DNA of 64,000 nt from Pirellulales bacterium (GTDB lineage Bacteria > Planctomycetota > Planctomycetia > Pirellulales > JAEUIK01), in contig JAIESQ010000019.1 in NCBI GenBank assembly GCA_019745975.1, positions 62,001 through 126,000 of the forward strand, written 5' to 3'. The position numbers and the translations under genes are program-made. Positions 53,601 to 62,618 of this stretch are shown piece by piece. Within the stretch, counting starts at the first letter, position 1. Every line of letters starts with the position of its first letter. The notes below the pieces were generated by a model. It was not told where the DNA came from, did no database searches, and saw nothing but the letters and a program-made list of their open reading frames with translations.

Positions 53601-54048
53601 CCAGATCAATCGCGTCGCGATCTCTCCGGACAGCTCGTTGGCGGCTACGACCTCGCTCGATTCGACGGTCCGCTTGTGGGACCTCGCCACTCCGTGCGAA
53701 CTGGCAACCTTACCGTGTGAACGACCATCGTGGGCGAGCGCGTTTTCGCCCGATGGCCGCACGCTGGCCACGAGCCACGACATCGGCGAGCCGGGCACCG
53801 CCTACATTCAACTTTGGGACGTGATCACGCGGCGCGAGCTGTTTCGCTTGCCGGCACCGGCCGTCAGCCGCTGGCACGCACTGAAGTTCTCGGGCGATGG
53901 AACGCGGCTGTACGCCAGCGGCGGCGTCGACGGCTCCGCGGGAATCTATCTGTGGTGCACCGAGGACTTAGCAGTCGAAGCGCTCACGGCCACGGCGGAG
54001 GCCTCGACATCAGTCACCGATAATCACTTGCCGGACGCGGTGCCGTGA
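50674..54048 (+). CDS. Ser/Thr protein kinase with C-terminal WD40 propeller
   Basis: An 1124-residue membrane protein. The kinase domain (~54-320) has GQGSMGLV (63-70), the Lys in AIKV (84), HRDLKPTN (173-180), DFG (193-195) and the APE-equivalent YMSPEQA. A membrane helix (TALGGAAAIVLVVVIAVSFL, ~352) and a coiled coil (RAEASLRVAAAERARAEQNLL) follow. From ~500 to the end are WD40-type repeats with clear units such as LLASGDRDGRVRIW, LATIGEDHTCRVW, VVSGCFDGSLTIW and AATTSLDSTVRLW. The start is GTG. The stop overlaps the following ECF-like gene by 4 bp (GTGA). Likely a signalling receptor read out by the sigma factor. Confidence 0.93.
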   Translation: MTRTDARTDAAASKPASDPLITALDALVEDPRVDRAQFFTSAAAAARDAAFASRYRILGVLGQGSMGLVCDAEDLRLHRRVAIKVIATRDATTAALMRRESEVLAALRHPGIVAVYDCGELADGRPYFVMEQVPGESLLDFCRSHELGMRGKLELMRGIARSVGMAHLLSIVHRDLKPTNLRVRPDGEPTILDFGIAKFGNLPDETIPDCLAPQPYETAVFGGVKGTRRYMSPEQAAGEAVDVRSDVYALGLILFEMLTGTLPNDESSPEASDVTKASAARRLRDLAPRVPTDVAAIVEKCLALLADGRYATANELADDIDAYLAGLPVVAVTRHRTWYSTIKLWRRHRPATALGGAAAIVLVVVIAVSFLRIRQERNLAREHAQRAEASLRVAAAERARAEQNLLAAQREQRRARERELATERHLYTQQMGQAKALIDAGNLLQADLLLDHFIPVESGAAAASVGGDGALTATADHRSFAWHYLKRLCRVDHRCLSGHRALVNCLRYSRDGNLLASGDRDGRVRIWQVAGGDQLIALDAHRNAVIDVTFSADGRRLATIGEDHTCRVWDVSSGSRLGELRHAVNPLAISGLTGVALSSDGSRCATADDRARVTLWDVATAAGRTLANAQARPGPCFVAFTPDDRMVFVAGKGHHVRMFDVVSAQRVAQSPTLAGPVTRVCAGPTASILAAGDIFGCVYVLRHAVDKLECRAPLSILSGRIRDLSFTADGHTVVAVSESGGAAAIDIDSGRDVTKLTAMARATRGIAAHVGADRPSIAWSNDDTTIDVYGFAKTRGYDRIVTTDAPTWIDLSPVGNRLAVAYSDKHYFDVLDASSGARFARFEDHRGPISAVCFSRDGRLLLSTDGLGLATVHDASGGPGAVVDKHEFGWANSVSATFGTDAKWAFVAGLQGVVRVWQPGSSRVETLRDGHGPLPVLCLAASPDGSRVVSGCFDGSLTIWDGSRRKLLAKLAGHRHQINRVAISPDSSLAATTSLDSTVRLWDLATPCELATLPCERPSWASAFSPDGRTLATSHDIGEPGTAYIQLWDVITRRELFRLPAPAVSRWHALKFSGDGTRLYASGGVDGSAGIYLWCTEDLAVEALTATAEASTSVTDNHLPDAVP

Positions 54049-54680
54049 GCGATACAACGTATCCCAACTTGCTCCGCGCGGTACGCACCTACTTGCAAAA
54101 GGCGGTCGACGAGCATACAGCCCTGGACGCGGCCGATCGCCAGGCCTGGGAGGATTTCTACGATCTCTATAGCGGCATCCTGCTGCGCTTTGCCGACAAG
54201 CTGCGGTATCCGGAACAGGAAGCAGACGACTTGTTGCAGGAGGTTTGGAAGGAGATTCTTCGTCAACTTCCGCGCTTCGAATACGATCAGGCCAAAGGAG
54301 GCTTCCGCCGCTGGCTGTTCACGCTCGTCGAACGCCGCGCGATCGACTTTGCCCGCGCCCGCGGCCGGCGAGTCGAAGGTGCGTTTTCGCTCACGCACGA
54401 CGTACCCGACCGACTTGCTCCCCTACCCGAGGAAGAGCTGAATCGCCGGTTTCACGCCGAAGTGGTTCAGGACGCGATCGCGCGGTTTCGGCAAACCGCC
54501 AAGGCGCCGTCGTGGCAGGTCTTCGAACTGTGCCGGCTGCGCGGAATGACTTCGGTCCAGGCGGGCGAGATTCTGGAAATCACGCCCGAGGCGGCGCGCA
54601 AACGTTTGGAACGAGCCACCAAGGAATTTCGCGACGTGCTCACCACGATCGTGGGCACATTATTTGAGGAGAGTGATTGA
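54045..54680 (+). CDS. ECF-type RNA polymerase sigma factor coupled to kinase
   Basis: A 211-residue sigma factor. Region 2 is recognisable (LYSGILLRFADKLRYPEQEA then DDLLQEVWKEILRQLPRFEY, a good match for the DDLLQEVW -10-binding helix), region 4 is the HTH (RLRGMTSVQAGEILEITPEAARKRL, given by its core VQAGEILEITPEA). It begins with GTG in the stop of the kinase gene, which couples the two. Planctomycete ECF groups that sit with Ser/Thr kinases are thought to be controlled by phosphorylation in place of an anti-sigma factor; that mechanism is inference here. Confidence 0.85.
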   Translation: MSDTTYPNLLRAVRTYLQKAVDEHTALDAADRQAWEDFYDLYSGILLRFADKLRYPEQEADDLLQEVWKEILRQLPRFEYDQAKGGFRRWLFTLVERRAIDFARARGRRVEGAFSLTHDVPDRLAPLPEEELNRRFHAEVVQDAIARFRQTAKAPSWQVFELCRLRGMTSVQAGEILEITPEAARKRLERATKEFRDVLTTIVGTLFEESD

Positions 54681-54744
54681 GCAGGCCGCGCAACGCGAGC
54701 CTTGCGTGCGCAAGATGCCGATGCACCGTCGGTTGGTACGAATC

Positions 54745-56133
54745 CTACTCGGCCGCGGCCTTGGCGTGTGGCAGATCTTCGAGGCCCAACCGCTTCATCT
54801 TCTTGTAGAGCGTGGTGCGGTTGATGCCCAATTGTTCGGCCGTTAATTGCCGGTTCCAGTGGTGGTTTTCGAGCACCTCGAGGATGATCTGCCGCTCGGG
54901 TGCTTCAAGAGCCTGCTTGAGGGTGCGTGCCCCCAGCGGCTCGATCGGCATCGGACTGGCCGCCAGCACCGCCGGCGGCAGGTCTTCGACGCGCACCATG
55001 TCGCTCTTTCCCAAGAGTACCGCGCGCTCGACAACGTTCTGCAATTCTCGCACGTTGCCGGGCCAACGGTACGCCTGCATGGCGCGCAGGGCTTCATCGG
55101 AGAAGCCGCGTACCTTTTTGCCCGAGTCTTCGCAGACCCGCGCCAGGAAGTGCTTGGCCAGGAGCGGAATATCCGAGATGCGGTCGCGCAGGCTCGGCAG
55201 CTCGATGTTGATGACGTTCACGCGGTAATAGAGGTCTTGTCGGAAGCGGCCTTCGGCCACCAGTCGGGCTAGATCATCGTTGGTCGCCAGGATCACTCGG
55301 GCGTCGACTCGAAAGGTCTTGGTGCCGCCGACTTGCTCGAACTCGAAGTCCTGCAGAACTCGCAGCAGCTTCACCTGCAGACCGGGACTGGCCGTGCTGA
55401 TTTCGTCGAGAAAGATGGTGCCGCTGTCGGCTTGTTTGAACTTGCCCTGCCGATCGCCGAGCGCACCGGTAAAGGCCCCGGCCACGTGCCCGAACAGCTC
55501 GCTTTCGAGCAGCGTTTCGGGAAGTGCGCCGCAGGCGACTTCGACGAACGGTTGATCACGGCGCGAGCTACGGCGATGAATGGCTCGAGCGATCATCGAC
55601 TTGCCGGTGCCGCTTTCGCCGGTGATCAGAATCGTGGTCTTGGTATCGGCGACACTCTCGATCAGGTCGAAGATGCGGAGCATGCGGCGGTCGTGGCCGA
55701 TGACGTTTTCCAGACCGAAGCGCAGATCGAGCTGCGACTTCAGGCTCTGGTTTTCCTCTAGGACGCGGCGCTGCCCCAGCGCGCGTTCGATCGACATTTC
55801 GAGCTCATCGTCGATCAGCGGTTTGGTAAGGAAATCGAAGGCCCCCTGGCGGATGGCGTCGACCGCCATGTCGGCGTTGCCATAGCCGCTCATTAAGACG
55901 ACGGCCAGCTTGGGGTGCGCCTGTCGACAGGCTGCCAGCAGCTTGAAGCCGTCGTCATCACCCAAACGCACGTCGATCAAGGCCAGGTCGAAGCGTTTGC
56001 GTTCGAGGAACTTCAGTGCCTCGCGCTCGTTGACGGCCGTTTCGACCGTATAGTCCTGGTCGCGGAGCCAGTCGCCCATCGACGCGAGCAGGTGGCGGTC
56101 GTCGTCGACCAAGAGGAGCGAGCCTTTCGTCAT
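54745..56133 (-). CDS. NtrC-family sigma-54-dependent response regulator
   Basis: A 462-residue regulator. The receiver domain has DDD near residue 10 and the phosphorylation Asp54 (ALIDVRLGD), with K104 of FLTKP. The AAA+ domain has GESGTGKS (172-179) and the sigma-54-contact loop GAFTGA (219-224). The Fis-type HTH closes it ([20 protein letters not shown]). It activates sigma-54 promoters in response to a sensor kinase, which is not adjacent. It is convergent with the ECF gene, 64 bp apart. Confidence 0.95.
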   Translation of the reverse strand: MTKGSLLLVDDDRHLLASMGDWLRDQDYTVETAVNEREALKFLERKRFDLALIDVRLGDDDGFKLLAACRQAHPKLAVVLMSGYGNADMAVDAIRQGAFDFLTKPLIDDELEMSIERALGQRRVLEENQSLKSQLDLRFGLENVIGHDRRMLRIFDLIESVADTKTTILITGESGTGKSMIARAIHRRSSRRDQPFVEVACGALPETLLESELFGHVAGAFTGALGDRQGKFKQADSGTIFLDEISTASPGLQVKLLRVLQDFEFEQVGGTKTFRVDARVILATNDDLARLVAEGRFRQDLYYRVNVINIELPSLRDRISDIPLLAKHFLARVCEDSGKKVRGFSDEALRAMQAYRWPGNVRELQNVVERAVLLGKSDMVRVEDLPPAVLAASPMPIEPLGARTLKQALEAPERQIILEVLENHHWNRQLTAEQLGINRTTLYKKMKRLGLEDLPHAKAAAE

Positions 56134-56789
56134 GACACAAGACCTTTCTCGATCTCAACTCCGCCTGGCGTGCTGAAAATGCGTCATGCCCCGGCGGCAT
56201 GGCCCACATAGTCGTGCCAGGCCGGCCAGTCCAAGCGCGCTCGGCCGTAGCAAGCAGCGTCTTGGGCGACTCAGCAGTGGGCGGCTGGCGCCTCGTAACC
56301 GTCGACACCGTCACGGTTGGAACCAATCGGGGACGCCACGGGTCGACTGGCCGCGGGATATCTACGTTACGCGATGCCGGCAGTCAACTTGCGCCGCTCA
56401 CAGACGACAACCGTTGCGCCTTGCCGCCACAGCACACGGAGGCCATCAGTAGGGGCGGTCGCAGGGCACCCAAGAACGTGCTCTTGGCGGACCGAAACGG
56501 GCCTGGTCGGCGATTGGCCGTCGCTCCGTACGACGCCAAGCGGCGCGAGAAAATCGCTACGCCCGCCGTGTTTGACACAACCGTAACAAGCCCTATTCGT
56601 AGCCCAGCGGCGCGCCTAGTATGGATGCAGGTAACTGCAGGAATCACCTCGACGGGCGGAAAGTTCTCGGTTTGCGGCGCTTGGTATCCCAGGCTCGTAT
56701 GAGACAGAGCGACATGAGGCTCTATCGCCGGACCGCCAGGAGGATCCGGGTCTGTCCTGCCACGATGTTTCGAGAGAGGTCCGATAGCC
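56134..56789. other. 655-bp gene-free stretch between two response regulator genes
   Basis: Divergent promoters for the NtrC- and NarL-type genes are expected here. A -35/-10 candidate on the plus strand is TTGACA (56572-56577), a 16-nt spacer, TATTCG (56594-56599), ~190 bp before the NarL-type gene. A 167-codon frame at 56199-56702 is judged non-coding because of its composition and missing start site. No sigma-54 site was recognised. Confidence 0.35.
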
Positions 56790-57422
56790 ATGGCCATTCG
56801 CATGCTGATCGCGGACGATCATCAGGTCGTCCGTTCGGGACTTGAGAGCCTGTTGGCCGGCACCGAATTCAAGATTGTCGGCCAGGCGACCAACGGCGAC
56901 GAACTGCTGCGGATGGCCGAACAGTCACGGCCCGACATCGTTCTCTTGGATATTCGCATGCCCGAGAAGGACGGCCTCGACACGCTCGATCAGTTGCGCG
57001 ACCGCTTCCCCGACATCAAGGTGCTAATCCTCTCGAACTACGATAACCCGACGTACATCGCGCGTGCGATCACGTTGGGGGCCGGCGACTATCTCTTGAA
57101 GGGATGCACCGGCGAGGAGCTGATTGCTGCGCTGCGCTCGGTCGCCGCCGGCGACACCTCGCGGCGCTCGGCCACTTTGCGGCGCGTGGCAGGCGTGCTG
57201 CGCAACGCCGGTGTGCCTGTCGACGACGACGTGACGCTCACGGTGCGCGAGAATCAGGTGCTGCGGCACCTCGCTCTGGGGCTGAGCAACAAGGAAATCG
57301 CCCGTTCACTCACCATCAGCATTGAGACTGTCAAGGAGCACGTGCAGAACGTGCTGCGCAAGATCGACGCGGTCGATCGCACGCAGGCGGCCGTGTGGGC
57401 GGTGCGCAGAGGGTTGGTTTAG
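56790..57422 (+). CDS. NarL/FixJ-family response regulator
   Basis: A 210-residue regulator with receiver domain (LIADDHQVVRSGLESLLAG; phospho-acceptor Asp54 in VLLDIRMPEKDG; switch Lys in YLLKG) and a C-terminal LuxR-type HTH (LTVRENQVLRHLALGLSNK then IARSLTISIETVKEHV). Binds DNA as a dimer on phosphorylation. AGAGAGGT precedes the ATG at 56790. The cognate kinase is not in the neighbourhood. Confidence 0.94.
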   Translation: MAIRMLIADDHQVVRSGLESLLAGTEFKIVGQATNGDELLRMAEQSRPDIVLLDIRMPEKDGLDTLDQLRDRFPDIKVLILSNYDNPTYIARAITLGAGDYLLKGCTGEELIAALRSVAAGDTSRRSATLRRVAGVLRNAGVPVDDDVTLTVRENQVLRHLALGLSNKEIARSLTISIETVKEHVQNVLRKIDAVDRTQAAVWAVRRGLV

Positions 57423-57441
57423 CCTCTCAGCCGCGCAATAC

Positions 57442-57472
57442 GCCCAGGGATTGCTATCCCTGGGCTTGTGTT
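57442..57472 (+). terminator. Rho-independent-like terminator, GCCCAGGGAT hairpin
   Basis: GCCCAGGGAT (57442-57451) pairs perfectly with ATCCCTGGGC (57456-57465) over 4 nt; the tail TTGTGTTTG is moderately T-rich. It stands between convergent genes and belongs to the same hairpin family as 41145-41176. Confidence 0.65.
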
Positions 57473-57496
57473 TGAATGCACACTGTGGTTCGCCAA

Positions 57497-58396
57497 CTAT
57501 CGCGCTCGCGGATGGGCGCGCTCGTAAACCTGCCGCAGGCTGGCGGTGCTGACGTGCGTGTAAATCTGCGTGGTCGTGAGGCTCTTATGGCCCAATAGCT
57601 CCTGCACGCTACGGATGTCGGCGCCGCGATCCAGTAGATGAGTGGCGAAGCTGTGTCGCAAGGAGTGCGGGGTCGTGCGGCCGTCGAGCCCGGACGCTTT
57701 CAGGTGTTTTTCCAGCAGGCGAGCGACACTGCGCGTGGTTAGCCGCCCGCCCAACCGGTTCGTGAACACGGCCCGTCGCGCCGGCGCGGGTTGGGACAAT
57801 TCGGCTCGCACCTTCTGCCAGGTGCGAAGGGCCCGGGCGGCGAACGATCCCAGTGGAGCGAGTCGCTCGCGTTTGCCTTTGCCGCGCACCGTGATGAGTC
57901 CCCCTGAGAAGTCGAGGTCGTCGTCGTCGAGACCGACCACTTCGCTCACCCGCAGCCCCGCCGAGTACATCGTTTCGAGAATAGCCCGGTCTCGGGCAGC
58001 CAACGGATCGCGTGCGGACGGCGCGCTTAGCAACCGACCGATTTCTTCGGTCGAAAGAAAGTGCGGTAGCCGGCGGGGCTTGCGCGGCGTACGCAGCGGC
58101 CGGGCTGGGTTACCTTTCGTCCAACCTTCGCGCTGTCCGAAACGGAAAAAGCTGCGCAACGAGGCCAGGCGGCGTGCGATCGTCGTGGCGGCATAACCGG
58201 CGTCGTGCATGCCAGCCAGGTAGCCGCGCAGCAATTGCGTGTCGATGCCTTGCGGCTCGGGCAACTGCTCACCGTAAATGTGACCGAGGTATTCGGCCAG
58301 CGCGGTCAGATCCTCGCGATAGCTCTTGAGCGTCAACGGCGAAGCGTTTCGCTCGACGCGCAAGTAATCGAGAAACCGATCCGCGGCGGCGTGCAT
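57497..58396 (-). CDS. xerC: Tyrosine recombinase XerC/XerD
   Basis: A 299-residue tyrosine recombinase that resolves chromosome dimers at dif. Catalytic residues are all present: R149 (SAGLRVSEV), the beta-hairpin Lys (GKGKRERL), H244 and R247 ([12 protein letters not shown]), H270 (ELLGHKSL) and Y279 (QIYTHVS). The N-terminal SAM-like core-binding domain is complete ([20 protein letters not shown]). Length matches XerC/XerD housekeeping enzymes, not phage integrases. A small conserved-type protein is encoded 10 bp upstream. Confidence 0.93.
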   Translation of the reverse strand: MHAAADRFLDYLRVERNASPLTLKSYREDLTALAEYLGHIYGEQLPEPQGIDTQLLRGYLAGMHDAGYAATTIARRLASLRSFFRFGQREGWTKGNPARPLRTPRKPRRLPHFLSTEEIGRLLSAPSARDPLAARDRAILETMYSAGLRVSEVVGLDDDDLDFSGGLITVRGKGKRERLAPLGSFAARALRTWQKVRAELSQPAPARRAVFTNRLGGRLTTRSVARLLEKHLKASGLDGRTTPHSLRHSFATHLLDRGADIRSVQELLGHKSLTTTQIYTHVSTASLRQVYERAHPRAR

Positions 58397-58406
58397 GGCC
58401 GGTGGG

Positions 58407-58664
58407 CTAGCTGAGCTCTTCCGAATTGTTCGCCAGCGGGATGTCGAATCGCCGCTGTGGCCCGCGCGGCGCCTGCTCGTCTTGCCGAATCTTCTGGCTC
58501 AGCACGGCAGCGTCGTACCAGGTAAAGCTAAGCTCGGGGTTCGACGCGAAGCGGCCCAGCATGCGCAGCGCTTCGGCGCGGCTGGCGTCGTCGTACAAGA
58601 AGACGTAGCGTTCCTCGCCCTTGACCAGAGCCAAGACGTTGATGTCCTGATTCACAGCCTTCAT
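58407..58664 (-). CDS. Small protein upstream of xerC, unknown
   Basis: An 85-residue soluble protein ([41 protein letters not shown]) with a charged, probably disordered end. The inner ATG at 58664 is preceded by AAGGAG (close to the start), and the sequence before it in the longer frame is low-complexity, so the short form was chosen. It is in one operon with xerC. No domain recognised. Confidence 0.6.
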   Translation of the reverse strand: MKAVNQDINVLALVKGEERYVFLYDDASRAEALRMLGRFASNPELSFTWYDAAVLSQKIRQDEQAPRGPQRRFDIPLANNSEELS

Positions 58665-59120
58665 GCTCCTTCTGGCGGCGCCCGTTCGGCAGATAGCGCC
58701 GCTGTGGTTCCGTCCGTTGTTGTGTTTCGTACACGCGCGGCTGGCGTCGTTTGCGCGGTCGCCTGGGTCGGGCGAACCGTCTGGGGTCGCGTTTCGAAGT
58801 GCCGCCGCGGAAAGCTCCTTCTTTCCAGTCGCACTGCGGGCGCGCTCGGTGGCGCGTGCCGCTGCCGGCTGCAATCCCGTTGGCAGACTGCTAGCGGGCA
58901 TCTGCTAAGCTTGTCAAAAGAGGCAAGCAGTAGCGTGTCAGGTGCCTGCAGGGTTGTTATCGGCTCCCCAGGCTGCCCGACACCACTTCTGGCCGCAATC
59001 GGCGCGGTCGCTAACGCTAGCGGCGCCACAGTCAATGCGGGCGCCCTTTATCGGAAAGTATCCCCCAGCTTCAGCAGACGAAATCAGAGATCAGCGGCTG
59101 GAGATTGGAGAAAGTGTTGG
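58665..59120. other. Gene-free stretch
   Basis: About 450 bp without a supported gene; frames here are short and Ala/Arg-rich. The promoter of the small protein-xerC operon should lie at its left end. Confidence 0.35.
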
Positions 59121-59121
59121 A

Positions 59122-59186
59122 AAGCCCAGGGTAGCTGGTCGCTCCGGCCGCAAACTAGGAAGCGAACGACCAGCTACACTGGGCTT
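59122..59186. repeat. Long hairpin with AAGCCCAG ... CTGGGCTT ends
   Basis: AAGCCCAG (59122-59129) pairs with CTGGGCTT (59179-59186), and inside TAGCTGGTCGCT (59132-59143) pairs with AGCGAACGACCAGCTA (59161-59176, 2-nt bulge). Loop 17 nt. It lies before the stop of a minus-strand gene and may serve as its terminator; it also fits the window-wide hairpin family. Confidence 0.6.
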
Positions 59187-59207
59187 GTGAGATAGAATCC
59201 CGCGGCA

Positions 59208-60233
59208 CTATTGGGGCGCCGTCACTTTGCCATCGATCATGGCGTCGAGCACGTAGGTAAGGTTGTCGAGGGCATCCCCTTGTAGGCCGGCGCTGGCCAC
59301 GAACTTATCGAGCTCGGTCATGGGGAGTGACAAGCGCTCGTTGACTGAAATAAAGCGCACCACCTTGGCCGACGGCGATTGCTTGGCCACAGTGTATTCG
59401 GTGAACAGCATGGTGCTCTTCACGCTGCAATCGTCGGGGCCGGTGGGTGGCGAAAACGGCTTTACGTAGCGCAGTTGCTGGCGATCCTGATCGGTCACGA
59501 AGGCGTGCAGCACCAGGCGGTCGCCGTCGGCGCGACCTCGGACGATGAAGAACTCGTAGTTCACGCGCTCGCGCGGTTTGGGAGCGTCGCGGTCCTCGTC
59601 GACCACGGCCATGGTCTTGCTCACGGCCACGAAGGTGCGAAACGCCTCGGCCGATAGCGGCGTGCCCGGTTTCACGAACAACCCGATGCCGCGGCAATCT
59701 CGCACCGAGTCTTCCATCAGCGGCGTGAATTCTTGGGTCCCGGACTTCGTGTACGAACCGACGGCTGCCAGCGGCTTGTAATACAAGTACACCGCTCCTG
59801 TCGTCATGTCGCGATGTACACGAATCTGCATGCAGATGTAGTTGTCGCCGATCCGCTCGAGGATGGTGCCCTTGCTCACCGCCGGCAAGTTTTGTTGATC
59901 GGCCTCGGTCAGCGCCAGGCCGTAGGTAAAGACGGGGATGCGGGAGTACTGAAAGCGCGCCTTTTCCTTCTTCCCGGCGACGGTGACGTCGTAAGCAGTT
60001 TCCTGGTCGAAGCCGGGCAGTTCCATCGGATCGCCGACCGCCACTTGCACGCTGGCATTGCGGCTGGCGTCGAAAGCGGCCGCCACTTCCTCTTCGGTAT
60101 GTGGCACGCGCCGCAATACCTGGGCGACCCAACGCGGCGGCTCGGCGGCACGACTGGTGGGCGAGCTCGCGACCCCCAGACAAAGTGCCAGGCTGAAGAA
60201 GTAGGTCACTAGTGCTCGACCGGCAAGGTGCAT
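59208..60233 (-). CDS. Exported protein of unknown function
   Basis: A 341-residue protein with a signal peptide (ALVTYFFSLALCLGVASSPTSRA). The mature domain (VRRVPHTEEEVAAAFDASRN, PVFTYGLALTEADQQNLPAV, YICMQIRVHRDMTTGAVYLYY) shows no motif I know. The ATG at 60233 was preferred because the frame upstream lacks a ribosome binding site and reads through the divergent promoter region. The gene is divergent from the next exported protein. Confidence 0.7.
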   Translation of the reverse strand: MHLAGRALVTYFFSLALCLGVASSPTSRAAEPPRWVAQVLRRVPHTEEEVAAAFDASRNASVQVAVGDPMELPGFDQETAYDVTVAGKKEKARFQYSRIPVFTYGLALTEADQQNLPAVSKGTILERIGDNYICMQIRVHRDMTTGAVYLYYKPLAAVGSYTKSGTQEFTPLMEDSVRDCRGIGLFVKPGTPLSAEAFRTFVAVSKTMAVVDEDRDAPKPRERVNYEFFIVRGRADGDRLVLHAFVTDQDRQQLRYVKPFSPPTGPDDCSVKSTMLFTEYTVAKQSPSAKVVRFISVNERLSLPMTELDKFVASAGLQGDALDNLTYVLDAMIDGKVTAPQ

Positions 60234-60496
60234 GATAGAACTCTCGATCTGCTCACGAACTGGGAAAATCGCCAGCGGTTCGTGTGTACCATGCTCCCCC
60301 GCGGGCGTCCAGTGGCGACGAAATTGTCGTCGCTCTTGGCGAAATCCCAACGGGTTGGCTAGCCCTGCGATGCGATCGGGCTGGGCCGCGAGCTGCAGTT
60401 TTCTGGGCCCCTGGTTCAATTCGGGCGATTGACTCGTATGGCGCAAGCCAGCGACATATATTTGGCCATAGGGACACTGTGACGAAGGATTCCACG

Positions 60497-61699
60497 ATGC
60501 GACGCAATCGACAACTACTTACAACGATTGTCCGCGGCCGATTGCGGCCGGGCAGTCGCGGATCCCTTGGACTGCTGGCGACGCTCGGCACGGCACTGCT
60601 GAGCTCGGCGATGCAGCTCAATGCTTGCGAGGATCCTGCCGACGCCGAAGCGGCGGTTGTCGTCGAGGAAGGTACTGTCGCCGACGAAGGCGAGGCAGCG
60701 GTTGTCGAAGTCGGCGCGACGACTGAATGGAGCGCCAGGCCGATTCGTCGGCGCGAGGTGGGCGATCAAGCCGCGTTCGTCCGCCAGTCGAGCGACGCCT
60801 TCGAGAACCCCGACGCCCGCGGTTCACTCGAGATCAAATACTATTTCGAGGTGCCAGAACCGCTTGCCGCGGCAGTAAGCCTGGACCGCCACCAAGGCGC
60901 ATCGGTTCCTCAGCGGATCGAGCTGGACGATCCCGCGATGCTGGGTGATCTGGCCGAGCGCTTTCCGCTGGATTTCAGCAACTCATCGACAGCCTCTGAA
61001 ACTGGTTCTGGGACTGAAGCACAGTGGCTCGACTATGTCGCAGGCGATCGCGCGAAACTTGTCGCGGTGCTATTGCCACCCCTGCCTGACGCCGACAAGA
61101 GTGACGATGCCGCCGGCGCGCACGATGCCGACGGCGCGTGGCTCCTGGTGCTCCGTCTCAAGCTGGCGGGTGACCGTTGGGTGGTCGATAAGAAGGTGGC
61201 CGCGCGTGCGATCGACGGCCGTGAGTTGGCCCCAGCATCGCCCGGGCGCATGCGGCTCGACACCTGGGATCGGCCGCTCGGGTTGGGCAGCAGGGCGGTG
61301 TTTGTCGGTCGTCTGATCGGTGTGCTGAAGCTGGTTGACGGACGCTACGCCGTCGATTTTTACGGTGAAGCGCTCCATCCTGACAGTGATTGCCGCGTAT
61401 GGCTGGCTCCGCCGGACCACAGTTTGGGTACGCCGCAGGGCATCCACTTTAGCGAATTGCCGGTGCGCAAGGGCGAAGATCGAGTCGCCACGGCCTGGGT
61501 GCTCTCGGTCGACTACGAAGCGACTGATGGCACTCGGGCGACGATCGCAATCGACTATCCACTTTGTCGCCCCGCGATTATGGCTGCCATGTCGAAGGTT
61601 TCCGACCCGCGCAAGCCGGGCCCCGACCTGCAGAAGCTGCTTGGCGATGACCTGCTCGACGAGTTTACGCGGCGGATTGTCGACGGGTCGTACAAATAG
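60497..61699 (+). CDS. Exported protein of unknown function
   Basis: A 400-residue protein with a long basic signal region (RRNRQLLTTIVRGRLRPGSR then LGLLATLGTALLSSAMQLNA). The mature front is acidic and repetitive (VVVEEGTVADEGEAAVVEVG). The folded part continues WSARPIRRREVG, LAGDRWVVDKKVAARAIDGRE and VFVGRLIGVLKLVDGRYAVDF. No family recognised. The promoter region is shared with the divergent gene at 60233; the stop converges on the ArsR-type gene with 15 bp between. Confidence 0.68.
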   Translation: MRRNRQLLTTIVRGRLRPGSRGSLGLLATLGTALLSSAMQLNACEDPADAEAAVVVEEGTVADEGEAAVVEVGATTEWSARPIRRREVGDQAAFVRQSSDAFENPDARGSLEIKYYFEVPEPLAAAVSLDRHQGASVPQRIELDDPAMLGDLAERFPLDFSNSSTASETGSGTEAQWLDYVAGDRAKLVAVLLPPLPDADKSDDAAGAHDADGAWLLVLRLKLAGDRWVVDKKVAARAIDGRELAPASPGRMRLDTWDRPLGLGSRAVFVGRLIGVLKLVDGRYAVDFYGEALHPDSDCRVWLAPPDHSLGTPQGIHFSELPVRKGEDRVATAWVLSVDYEATDGTRATIAIDYPLCRPAIMAAMSKVSDPRKPGPDLQKLLGDDLLDEFTRRIVDGSYK

Positions 61700-61714
61700 T
61701 CCGACGGTAAAGAA

Positions 61715-62230
61715 TCAATCGCCGGTGATCTGCGGAGCGTACTTCAGTACGTAGTCTTCGAAACGGATCTGCCGCTCGTCGCTGGGCACCGCCTCGAACA
61801 CGGTGTCGAGCAATTGCTCGAACCGCTCCGGCAACAGGTGGTAAAAATTGTGCTTGCCTTCGCGCCGGCACTCGATCAGCCCTGCCACCCGCAGGAGGGC
61901 CAGGTGGTGGCTGACCGCTGGCTGGCTCTGCCGCAACTTGTCGCAAAGCGCCCGCACGTGCAGTTCCGGGCGCTGGGTGAGGTAGAGCAGAATGCGCAGC
62001 CGAGTCTCGTCGGAAAGCAGCTTGAACACTTTGACCAGATCGCGCACTCCGGTGGCCGAAACATCGGCCAGCCGAGCCGCTTGCGCGACCGACGGTGCCG
62101 GCCGGAGGGAGCCCTCGATCGGGGTTGCAGCCGCCACCACTGCGTCCGGCGTGCTGGCAAGCTGATCGCACACCGGAGAGACTTCGTCGACGACCGCCGT
62201 ATCCGCGATCTCGGTAAGCTGACTGATCAT
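61715..62230 (-). CDS. ArsR/SmtB-type winged-helix regulator
   Basis: A 171-residue protein with a long N-terminal extension (~60 residues of low complexity) and a classic ArsR domain: FKLLSDETRLRILLYLTQRP, LCDKLRQSQPAVSHHLALLR and VAGLIECRREGKHNFYHL. The metal-binding ELCVCDL motif of ArsR proper is absent (it reads ELHVRALCDKL), so it probably senses something other than arsenite through that site, or works without metal. No target gene is obvious. Confidence 0.87.
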   Translation of the reverse strand: MISQLTEIADTAVVDEVSPVCDQLASTPDAVVAAATPIEGSLRPAPSVAQAARLADVSATGVRDLVKVFKLLSDETRLRILLYLTQRPELHVRALCDKLRQSQPAVSHHLALLRVAGLIECRREGKHNFYHLLPERFEQLLDTVFEAVPSDERQIRFEDYVLKYAPQITGD

Positions 62231-62618
62231 GGTTCTGTTCCCGCGAATCTAAGGCTGCCCTGTTCGATTGACTGACCCAAATATCGACCGCCGAGGTACA
62301 CAATGCCTGGTGCGTGTGGCGGCCACCGTGAGCGCCACGCGTGCGATGGCACTGCGCAACGGCACGCGCATCAACACAACACGAGCGCTACATACTGACC
62401 AAAACACCGCGCACTTCCGCGCTAGACATGTAGTAAGAAACGCTGCCGCGCGCTCCTCGCGCCAAGAATGGGATGCCGTCTGGCCCGCCGCAGAACACGG
62501 CCGGCACTTGATGGTAAGACGGCCCTCACTTCCTGTCAGGGGCATTCTAAACGGCGCCGCGGCATTTTCAACGTCGTTTTGACAGATTCGCCCGTACGTG
62601 CGCGGCAACCGTCGCAGG
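62231..62618. other. Gene-free stretch
   Basis: About 390 bp with only short frames and irregular composition. TTGACAGATTC on the plus-strand complement side and CGTTTTGACAG near 62575 are weak promoter-like strings. Nothing else is visible. Confidence 0.3.

Noticed and set aside
56199-56702. 167-codon plus-strand gene between the two response regulators
   Set aside because: No ribosome binding site, low-complexity Arg/Ser/Thr-rich product and no domain; the stretch is better explained as a promoter region.
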